Made by a program: the position numbers and the translations under genes. Below, one piece after another: positions 1 to 5,134 of a stretch of 5,134 nt of DNA (positions within the stretch are counted from its first letter, which is position 1; every line of letters begins with the position of its first letter). The DNA is from an uncultured Sphingobacteriia bacterium (GTDB lineage: Bacteria; Bacteroidota; Bacteroidia; Chitinophagales; Chitinophagaceae), in the NCBI GenBank assembly GCA_945957225.1, contig CAMFKK010000215.1, forward strand, positions 1-5,134. The letters run 5' to 3'. The notes beneath the pieces were generated by a model. It had not been told where the DNA came from and did not search any database. It worked only from the letters and a program-made list of their open reading frames with translations.

Positions 1-1020
1 GGTGATGCTTTATCTGTTAGAGGAAAGTCTAGTCTATCTGCTGGAATGGATGAAAGTGGTAAACTAAGTTTGACCGGCTTATACGAAGTGCAAAAAGGTT
101 CCTATCAGATTTCATTTAATTTACTCAAAAAGAAATTTGAAATTGTTAAGGGTAGTACTATTACTTGGACCGGTGATCCCAAAAGTGCAATTGTTGATAT
201 CAAAGCCATGTATGCAACCAAAGCTTCCCCTATTGACTTAGTTGAATCTGAGTTAGGAGGACTTACCAATACAGAATTAAATAAGTATAAACAAAGATTG
301 CCTGTTGAAGTTTATTTAATCATGAAGGGAGACTTGCTTAAACCACAAATTTCCTTTGACGTAATTATTCCAGAACCAGAAGCTTCTAAATGGCCTGTTG
401 TTGAAGACAAGTTGACTCAACTACGTTTGGATGAATCTGAAATTAATAAACAGGTTTTTGCTTTATTAATTTTGGGTAGGTTTATTGGAGAAGATATCAC
501 ACAAAACAATACCGGCACTACAACTACCGGCACTATGATGCGTCAAAGCGTAAGCGGAATACTAACAGATCAATTAAACAAAGTGGCTAGCGGCCTAATC
601 AAGGGAGTGGATATAAATGTTGGAATTGAATCTCAAGATGATTATTCTTCTGGTACTGTTCAAACCAGAACCGATTTGCGTGTAGGATTATCACGTAGCA
701 TGAATAATGATAGAATTAAGGTAAATGTTGGAACAAATGTTCCAATAGAAGGGGGTAATAGCGCACCCAATGCTTCTGTGATTGCCGGTGATGTTACAGT
801 TGATTATCTACTAAGTAAAGATGGTAGGTATATGTTACGTACTTATAGTAAGAATAGTTATGAAGGTGTTATAGAAGGTCAGATTATTGAAACGGGGCTC
901 ACTTTTGTAATTACTTTAGAATATGATCATTGGAAAGAAATCTTCAAAAAGAAGGCTGTTGCTGATAAATTAGAAAGGAACAAAAACCAATCAGGTAAAA
1001 AAACGGCTCCCAAGCAATGA
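1..1020 (+). CDS. tamB: TamB, translocation and assembly module protein (C-terminal part, 5' truncated by window)
   Basis: The reading frame is open from base 1 and codes for 339 residues up to the TGA at 1018-1020. The Met codon at 46 is internal; the true start lies upstream of the window, since TamB proteins usually exceed 1000 residues. Visible family signatures are the repetitive beta-strand pattern of the TamB/DUF490 C-terminal domain: a G-x-Y-x-I-S-F turn near fragment residues 33-39, then an E-I-V-K-G-S strand and a T-G-D-P motif at about 57-60, followed by D-I-K-A-x-Y. In the family, TamB is anchored in the inner membrane and forms a long hydrophobic beta-taco groove across the periplasm. 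Its C-terminal end contacts the POTRA domains of the TamA/TamL partner, serving outer-membrane protein assembly and/or phospholipid transport. The last 24 residues are a lysine-rich tail. The stop overlaps the tamL start as ATGA, which implies translational coupling. Identification rests on motif recognition plus context. Confidence 0.93.
   Translation, partial: GDALSVRGKSSLSAGMDESGKLSLTGLYEVQKGSYQISFNLLKKKFEIVKGSTITWTGDPKSAIVDIKAMYATKASPIDLVESELGGLTNTELNKYKQRLPVEVYLIMKGDLLKPQISFDVIIPEPEASKWPVVEDKLTQLRLDESEINKQVFALLILGRFIGEDITQNNTGTTTTGTMMRQSVSGILTDQLNKVASGLIKGVDINVGIESQDDYSSGTVQTRTDLRVGLSRSMNNDRIKVNVGTNVPIEGGNSAPNASVIAGDVTVDYLLSKDGRYMLRTYSKNSYEGVIEGQIIETGLTFVITLEYDHWKEIFKKKAVADKLERNKNQSGKKTAPKQ
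510..539 (+). repeat. Two-copy 15-bp tandem repeat inside tamB
   Basis: The 11-mer TACCGGCACTA occurs at 510-520 and again at 525-535, a period of 15 bases in frame. It encodes T-G-T-T-T followed by T-G-T-M-M. The stretch lies in a polar linker between the predicted helical R-F-I-G-E-D region and the next helix. A change in copy number would keep the reading frame. Two copies only, so this may be a chance duplication. Confidence 0.6.
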
Positions 1021-1073
1021 AAGAATTGAACAAAATATGGTTACTGCTGCTGTTCTTGTTCTTGCTTTCATGC
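1017..1073 (+). other. Lipoprotein (Sec/SPII) signal peptide of TamL
   Basis: Codons 1-19 give a basic N-terminus with Lys2 and Lys6, an uninterrupted hydrophobic core of Leu/Phe (residues 7-17) and L-L-S-C with Cys19 as the predicted lipidated residue. Leu at -2 is less common than Ala/Ser/Thr but is tolerated in Bacteroidota. The residues after Cys (N-G-T-K) are not acidic, so the surface-export signal known from Capnocytophaga and Flavobacterium lipoproteins is not seen. That fits a lipid facing the periplasm, on the POTRA side. Confidence 0.8.
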
Positions 1074-3326
1074 AATGGGACAAAGCATCTGCCAGACAAT
1101 GAAACCTTATACAAGGGTTCTAAGTTTGAAGTTGTAAAAGTCCAGGATAGTATGAAACTTGATATTAAAGATGCCAAGGAAGAATTAGCGTCTTTAATTA
1201 AGAAGAAGCCAAACGCTCATATTTTTGGTTATCCGTATAAACTAGCTGTTTATAATCTAATGGGAGAACCAAAAGGAAAGGGATTAAGCTATTGGATTAA
1301 AAATAAACTAGGGGAGCCCCCCGTTTTGGGTAGTGGAATTGATATAAATAAGAATGTTGCCATCATAGAAAATAGGTTAGAGAATCGTGGGTTTTTTGGC
1401 TCAACCGCAACAGTTGATACTACAAAGAGGAATAAGGAATTAAGAGTTGTCTATAAAGCATTGGTTCAACCTGCCTATACAATCAGAAATCTTACATTTA
1501 GATTTGATACAATTTCTGCAATTGGAAAAAATATACATGAATTAGCTAGTTCAAGTTATTTGCAAAAAGGGTCTAGATATGATTTGGATGTTATAAAATC
1601 AGAAAGGGAAAGAATTGATGCAGGTTTAAAGGAAAGGGGGATGTATTTTTTTAATCCTGATTTTATTATCGCAGATGTAGATTCTGCAGTTGGAGGACAT
1701 CAGGTAGATATGTTTTTAAGACTGAAGAAAGAAACGCCCGCAAAAGCCAAACAGGAATATAGATTAAATGAAGTCTATGTATTTGCTGACTATAACGCTG
1801 ATTCAGATACCAGTATGCAAGTGGTAAAACAGCAATCTAGATTTACGGGTGGATATCATATTTACGATCCTCAAAGAAAGGTCAGGTCTTCTGTTTTCAA
1901 AAGGGCCTTGGTTTTTAAGCCCGGTGATTTATACAGTAGAGAAATGCACAATCAGTCACTAAAACGATTAGTAAATCTTGGTATGTATAAATTTGTAAAA
2001 GCTAGATTTCAAGAAACAGATACCAGTTTGCTTCCATCGCTCAATGCCTTTTATTATTTAACACCAGCACCAGTAAAATCATTAAGGGCAGAGGTCTCTG
2101 GGCTAACAAAATCAAATAATAGTGCTGGTACAGAGATTTCTTTAACATGGAGACATAGGAATTTATTAAGAGGAGCAGAGCAGTTTTCAGCTAAAATTTA
2201 TGGAGGCTCTGAAAAACAGGTATACTCACAACAGCCTACAATTTCAACCAGTAGATTTGGGGTTGAGCTGAATTTAATTTCCCCTAGAATGATTGGCCCA
2301 TTTAAAGTTAAGTCTAAAGGAAATTTTACACCGCAAACCAAGTCTACACTTGGATACGAGTTCTTTGAAAGAAATACCCAATATACTATGAACTCTGCCA
2401 AATTGAGTTTTGGTTATATCTGGAAAAGAGATATTACACAAGAACACCGTTTGGATATTGTTTCTTTAAATTTAGTACAGCCAACTTATATTAATCCAGA
2501 CTACCAGTTAATGTTAGACACCAATATTACACTGGCAAGAAGTATAGAAAAACAATTTATTGTAGGTCCCAATTATAATTATAATTACAATTCTTTAATT
2601 CTTGCCAATAATAGACCTAATAACTATTATTTGAATTGGAATATTGACCTTTCTGGTAATATAATGGGTGCAGTAACTGGAGCGGATATTAAAAATGGGG
2701 TTCAGAGACATTTTTTGGGTATTCCTTTCTCTCAATATATAAAAACGGAATTGGAATTCAGACACTATCTTAAATTGAGTAAACGAAATACCTTAGTTAG
2801 TAGGATACTTGGTGGAATAGGATATGCCTATGGGAATAGCACCAATCTGCCATTTGTAAAAGCATTTTTTGCAGGTGGTACAAATGATATAAGAGCATTT
2901 AGAGCAAGATCATTAGGTCCTGGTTCCTATTATGCTGGTAATGCAGCCACCAGTACCGTTTCTTTGCCAGATCAACCTGGAGATTTGAAACTGGAACTTA
3001 ATACGGAATTAAGATTTAAACTCTTATCTGTTTTGTACGGTGCCTTTTTTGTAGACGCTGGAAATATTTGGACTATTCAAAAGGATTCTAGTAGACCAGG
3101 GTCACAATTTACAAGTAGTTTTCTAAAACAGTTTGCTGTTGGTATTGGTACTGGTCTTCGTGTAGACGTTAGTTATTTTGTAGTCCGTTTAGATTTCTCT
3201 ATTCCAGTTAGAAAGCCCTTTTTGCCTGAAGGAAGTAGATGGGTCTTTGATAAAATTGCCTTTGGCGATGACGAATGGGTAAAGCAAAACCTAATTTTTA
3301 ATATTGCTATAGGGTATCCTTTCTAA
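1017..3326 (+). CDS. tamL: TamL, lipoprotein-type Omp85 outer-membrane protein (TamA/BamA-like)
   Basis: This 769-residue protein is the outer-membrane half of the TAM. Residues 1-18 form a lipoprotein signal peptide (charged start, Leu/Phe-rich core, lipobox L-L-S-C with the lipidated Cys at 19), and the mature protein continues N-G-T-K-H-L-P, as is usual for TamL. POTRA-like periplasmic regions follow at roughly 25-150, 152-237 and 248-336; helix-rich R-I-D-A-G-L-K-E-R-G (199-208) and L-K-R-L-V-N-L-G-M-Y (315-324) are characteristic of the second and third. The 16-strand Omp85 barrel covers about 353-769. It carries the strand/loop-6 motif as G-G-T-N-D-I-R-A-F (620-628), a F-V-D-A-G-N stretch (678-683) and a terminal G-Y-P-F ending in Phe, like an OMP beta-signal. 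The start codon sits in the ATGA overlap with tamB and has no clear Shine-Dalgarno, so translation is probably coupled. BamA is the main alternative, but the Cys-lipid anchor, the length and the tamB neighbour favour TamL. Confidence 0.93.
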   Translation: MKELNKIWLLLLFLFLLSCNGTKHLPDNETLYKGSKFEVVKVQDSMKLDIKDAKEELASLIKKKPNAHIFGYPYKLAVYNLMGEPKGKGLSYWIKNKLGEPPVLGSGIDINKNVAIIENRLENRGFFGSTATVDTTKRNKELRVVYKALVQPAYTIRNLTFRFDTISAIGKNIHELASSSYLQKGSRYDLDVIKSERERIDAGLKERGMYFFNPDFIIADVDSAVGGHQVDMFLRLKKETPAKAKQEYRLNEVYVFADYNADSDTSMQVVKQQSRFTGGYHIYDPQRKVRSSVFKRALVFKPGDLYSREMHNQSLKRLVNLGMYKFVKARFQETDTSLLPSLNAFYYLTPAPVKSLRAEVSGLTKSNNSAGTEISLTWRHRNLLRGAEQFSAKIYGGSEKQVYSQQPTISTSRFGVELNLISPRMIGPFKVKSKGNFTPQTKSTLGYEFFERNTQYTMNSAKLSFGYIWKRDITQEHRLDIVSLNLVQPTYINPDYQLMLDTNITLARSIEKQFIVGPNYNYNYNSLILANNRPNNYYLNWNIDLSGNIMGAVTGADIKNGVQRHFLGIPFSQYIKTELEFRHYLKLSKRNTLVSRILGGIGYAYGNSTNLPFVKAFFAGGTNDIRAFRARSLGPGSYYAGNAATSTVSLPDQPGDLKLELNTELRFKLLSVLYGAFFVDAGNIWTIQKDSSRPGSQFTSSFLKQFAVGIGTGLRVDVSYFVVRLDFSIPVRKPFLPEGSRWVFDKIAFGDDEWVKQNLIFNIAIGYPF

Positions 3327-3428
3327 TATTTACTAATGTAAAATACCCATTCTAGGGTATTAGCAACTCATTTGTATCTTATAATTTCAATGCAATATTC
3401 AATGGATTAAATTGAAAGATAGCAATCT
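3327..3428. other. Intergenic region between tamL and the histidine kinase gene
   Basis: This 102-bp, AT-rich gap holds a 7-bp hairpin (3342-3361) and a smaller 5-bp one just before it (3329-3342). A TTTG at 3371-3374 could be a Bacteroidota -33 element, and TAATTTCA at 3382-3389 or TATTCAAT at 3396-3403 resemble the -7 consensus TAnnTTTG only loosely. The first is too close to the TTTG and the second is a poor match, so no promoter can be called with confidence. No strong Shine-Dalgarno precedes the kinase ATG; the purine run GAAAG at 3414-3418 is the only candidate. Confidence 0.5.
3342..3361 (+). terminator. Short hairpin downstream of tamL (possible terminator or 3'-end structure)
   Basis: AATACCC at 3342-3348 pairs perfectly with GGGTATT at 3355-3361 around a 6-base loop (ATTCTA). 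The stem has three G-C pairs at the loop end. It begins 16 bases after the tamL stop, a suitable place for transcript-end processing or termination. No run of T follows, so it is not a classical intrinsic terminator, and read-through into the kinase gene is possible. A second GGGTAT at 3312-3317, inside the end of tamL, could compete for the same ACCC arm. Confidence 0.35.
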
Positions 3429-4085
3429 ATGAGTTATGAGCAACTAGAGCATCAATTAGCTGCTTCAAAAATCATATTTGAAGTAGAAACCATGGAAAGA
3501 TCTATGATTGCGATGCAATTACACGAAAGTCTTGCACAAACCCTAAGTGCCTTGAAAATGAATTTGTCTGCTCTTGAATCAGACATTCCAAAAGAAGCAT
3601 TTGACAATAAAATAGTCATGGGCAATTTGATAGAATTAGTAGATGATAGTTGCAAGGAACTAAGGAAATTATCACATTTACTAATGCCTCAAACACTTGT
3701 TAAAACAGGTTTAGTGGCTGCATTAAATGAATATTTTCATCAAATAGATCAAAAAAAAATTGCCATTAGTTTTTATGCAGAAGATTTTAAAGGGATTACT
3801 AGGATTGTGGAAACCTTTCTTTATAAGGTCTTGAAAGAATTGGTTGAAAATGCAATTAGACATTCAGGTGCAAATAGATTAGATATTTCAATTATCAAAG
3901 ATAGAGATGGGCTTTCTGCAACTATTGAAGATAATGGAATAGGTTTTGAAACGGATTCCTCCTATTATAATGGTTGGGGGTTGAAAAATATTCAATCTAG
4001 GATTGCTTTTTTGAATGGAACAATTGAATGGGATTCTAGCAAAGCTAAAGGTACCTTAGTGGCCATTCATGTCCCAAAAATATGA
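3429..4085 (+). CDS. Sensor-less cytoplasmic histidine kinase, HisKA_3/NarL type
   Basis: This 218-residue protein has only the transmitter half of a histidine kinase. Residues 1-85 form the dimerisation helices of the HisKA_3 class, with the phospho-accepting His32 in Q-L-H-E-S-L-A-Q. The HATPase domain spans about 125-217: N-box E-L-V-E-N-A-I-R-H (137-145, key Asn141), G1 box D-N-G-I-G-F (168-173), G2 box G-W-G-L (182-185) and a final K-G-T-L (207-210). No transmembrane segment, PAS or other sensory domain precedes His32. An in-frame TAG at 3420-3422 rules out an upstream extension, so the ATG at 3429 is the only reasonable full-length start. It should autophosphorylate on His32 and pass the phosphate to the receiver encoded directly downstream, which it overlaps or nearly abuts. 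The signal is unknown; a separate sensor or soluble partner is inferred. Confidence 0.9.
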   Translation: MSYEQLEHQLAASKIIFEVETMERSMIAMQLHESLAQTLSALKMNLSALESDIPKEAFDNKIVMGNLIELVDDSCKELRKLSHLLMPQTLVKTGLVAALNEYFHQIDQKKIAISFYAEDFKGITRIVETFLYKVLKELVENAIRHSGANRLDISIIKDRDGLSATIEDNGIGFETDSSYYNGWGLKNIQSRIAFLNGTIEWDSSKAKGTLVAIHVPKI

Positions 4086-4144
4086 AGCTATTTTGGTTTT
4101 TTGCTTTCCTAGTTGTACATTTCATTAACCATATTTCCCCTAGA
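4082..4144 (+). other. In-frame hydrophobic 5' extension of the response regulator gene (alternative start)
   Basis: The ATG at 4082-4084 overlaps the kinase TGA at 4083-4085 (ATGA), the classical coupled-start geometry, and reads in frame into the regulator 21 codons later. The added peptide is Phe/Leu/Val-rich (M-K-L-F-W-F-F-A-F-L-V-V-H-F-I) and looks like a short membrane segment or uncleaved signal-like peptide, which response regulators normally lack. Either translation starts here and gives a membrane-associated form, or the segment is an untranslated or leader spacer and 4145 is used. Confidence 0.4.
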
Positions 4145-4795
4145 ATGCTGTCAAAAACCATTAAAATTGCTATTGTTGATGATCATCAAATTGTCATTGA
4201 TGGCATTGTTGCCTTGTTGAAAGGGCATGATGAAATAGAAGTAGTTGCAACAGATATTTCTGCACCAATGATGCTTCAACGGATGCCCAATTTGCAAGTA
4301 GACCTATTGCTTACAGATATTATGATGCCAGAAATGAATGGTCAAGAATTTGCAATTTTGGTAAGAAAAAAATTTCCAAAAATCAAGATTTTGGCACTAA
4401 GTATGAGCGGTCAAGGAGAATTGGTAGATGGTATGATAAATCATGCAGATATTAATGGATACGTATTGAAAAATATAAGTAAGCAAGAATTGGTTCTAGC
4501 AATTAAGAAAATTGCAGATGGGGGTATTTATTTTGGAGAAGAAGTCTTGCATGAATTGGCCTCTTTTAGCCAAATGAGAAAAGAAGAAGAAAAGGTTCAA
4601 TTGACTGTTAGAGAGAAAGAAATTATTCAACTCATGGAAAAAGAATTTTCAAACAAGCAAATTGCAGATACTTTGTTTATTAGTGAAAGAACTGTGGAAA
4701 CCCATAGAAAAAATATTTTCAGAAAAACAAATACTAACTCAGTCTTGGGGTTAATTAAATATGCCTATCTCCATAAAATTGTATCAAACGGGTAA
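4145..4795 (+). CDS. NarL/LuxR-family response regulator (receiver plus HTH)
   Basis: Translated from 4145 this is a 216-residue two-domain regulator, the usual NarL-family length. Numbering from that Met, the receiver covers about 5-125: acidic pair Asp12-Asp13 in I-V-D-D-H-Q, phosphorylation site Asp58 in L-L-T-D-I-M-M-P-E, the conserved Ser86 in A-L-S, and Lys109 in Y-V-L-K. The LuxR-type HTH spans about 152-212, with L-T-x-R-E-K-E at its start, S-N-K-Q-I-A as the scaffold helix and S-E-R-T-V-E-T-H as the recognition helix. It is expected to dimerise on phosphorylation by the upstream kinase and bind DNA; its targets are not visible here. The frame is open back to an ATG at 4082 that overlaps the kinase stop as ATGA, which would add 21 hydrophobic residues. 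I prefer 4145 because M-L-S-K-T-I-K-I-A-I-V-D-D is a normal receiver N-terminus. The family call is firm; the start is less so. Confidence 0.9.
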   Translation: MLSKTIKIAIVDDHQIVIDGIVALLKGHDEIEVVATDISAPMMLQRMPNLQVDLLLTDIMMPEMNGQEFAILVRKKFPKIKILALSMSGQGELVDGMINHADINGYVLKNISKQELVLAIKKIADGGIYFGEEVLHELASFSQMRKEEEKVQLTVREKEIIQLMEKEFSNKQIADTLFISERTVETHRKNIFRKTNTNSVLGLIKYAYLHKIVSNG

Positions 4796-4808
4796 CATTT
4801 TAAGCATT

Positions 4809-5134
4809 TTACTTTTTAATAGTCAATATATTCAAGTTTATGGACACTTGATCTGAGAGGACAATACTTGAACCTCCTAGTCTAAAATCGCTTCTATTTA
4901 ATTGAAATTCACCGTGGAATAGATAGCCTGAAATAGCAGGTTTGGCACTGAATTCAAAACTGATTTTTTTTGAGATTCCCCGAATATAGACTTCTCCCTC
5001 AAAAACATAAAAACCATTGTGATCAGAACGGCTAATATTAGTGCTTGTTAAATAGATGGTTGGATACTTTTCTGTATAGAAATAGTCTTTGTCTTTTAAA
5101 TGCCTATCTCTCTTTTTATTGTCTGTATGAATAC
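4809..5134 (-). CDS. YceI-family lipid-binding protein (C-terminal part, 5' end beyond window)
   Basis: On the minus strand a frame is open from the right edge (first whole codon at 5132-5130) to a TAA at 4811-4809, giving 107 residues without an ATG start. The pattern is that of the YceI domain: K-R-D-R-H-L followed by D-Y-F-Y and E-K-Y-P-T-I-Y-L-T-S, then G-E-V-Y-I-R-G-I-S-K-K-I-S-F, then an L-N-R-S-D-F-R-L-G strand and a closing L-S-D-Q-V-S-I-N-L-N-I. YceI proteins are about 170-200 residues, so roughly the N-terminal 80 residues, probably including a signal peptide, lie outside. Family members fold as a lipocalin-like barrel that binds polyisoprenoid or other amphiphilic molecules, usually in the periplasm. 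The ligand here cannot be told. The gene converges on the response regulator with only 13 bases between the stops, so it belongs to a different transcription unit. Confidence 0.82.
   Translation of the reverse strand, partial: IHTDNKKRDRHLKDKDYFYTEKYPTIYLTSTNISRSDHNGFYVFEGEVYIRGISKKISFEFSAKPAISGYLFHGEFQLNRSDFRLGGSSIVLSDQVSINLNILTIKK

Noticed and set aside
944..1177. Minus-strand open frame of 77 codons across the tamB-tamL junction
   Set aside because: It lies opposite two well-supported genes, has no family pattern, and its hydrophobic, serine-rich composition reflects the antisense of Lys/Glu-rich and Leu-rich coding sequence.
2198..2401. Minus-strand open frame of 67 codons within tamL
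   Set aside because: Antisense to the barrel-coding region, with no recognisable domain and no start signal; a shadow frame.
2571..2591. Short AATTAT hexamer repeat in tamL encoding alternating Asn-Tyr
   Set aside because: Only about three imperfect copies, in a barrel strand where alternating polar and aromatic residues are expected; not evidence of an expanding repeat.
3452..3655. Minus-strand open frame of 67 codons within the kinase gene
   Set aside because: Antisense to the conserved H-box region of the kinase, whose motifs prove the plus-strand frame; no features of its own.
4832..4851. Inverted repeat TCAAGT / ACTTGA with an 8-base loop near the YceI 3' end, considered as a terminator
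   Set aside because: It lies inside the YceI coding sequence, the stem is only 6 bp, and no T-run follows on either strand.
1..5134. tRNA, rRNA, CRISPR array, insertion sequence or phage element
   Set aside because: No cloverleaf-like or repeated spacer structure, no transposase or integrase coding, and no terminal repeats were seen; nearly the whole window is accounted for by ordinary genes.

Overview
The window is an AT-rich piece of a bacterial chromosome, most likely from a member of the Bacteroidota. The main evidence is a TamL-type Omp85 protein: a TamA/BamA relative that starts with a lipoprotein signal peptide and is encoded directly behind tamB. That arrangement is typical of Bacteroidota/Chlorobi. 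The weak or absent Shine-Dalgarno sequences agree with this. I cannot place it more finely from the sequence alone; the two-component pair and the general style would suit an environmental Cytophagales, Sphingobacteriales or Chitinophagales relative.

Layout. Positions 1-1020 (+) hold the C-terminal 339 residues of TamB, cut by the left edge. Positions 1017-3326 (+) hold the complete tamL, overlapping tamB by an ATGA. Together they form the translocation and assembly module: TamB spans the periplasm and TamL is the outer-membrane partner. Positions 3327-3428 are a 102-bp gap with a short GC-topped hairpin. Then come a small sensor-less histidine kinase of the HisKA_3/NarL type (3429-4085, +) and a NarL/LuxR-type response regulator with receiver and HTH domains. 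The regulator's reading frame opens at an ATGA overlap at 4082, but its family-consistent start is 4145; it ends at 4795. Thirteen bases further on, the convergent 3' end of a minus-strand YceI-family gene begins (stop at 4809-4811). This gene runs off the right edge.

How the genes relate. TamB and TamL act as one envelope-biogenesis machine and are almost certainly co-transcribed and translationally coupled. The kinase and regulator form a cognate two-component pair by adjacency and matching class. The kinase has no sensory domain and no membrane segment, so its input must come from a partner or from the cytoplasm. No target of the regulator is evident in the window, and its link to the TAM genes is adjacency only.

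I see no mobile element, CRISPR array, RNA gene or clearly novel system. The points most worth a second look are the hydrophobic in-frame extension before the response regulator, the input-less kinase with its H-E-x-x-x-Q phosphorylation site, and the alternative hairpins at the tamL 3' end.
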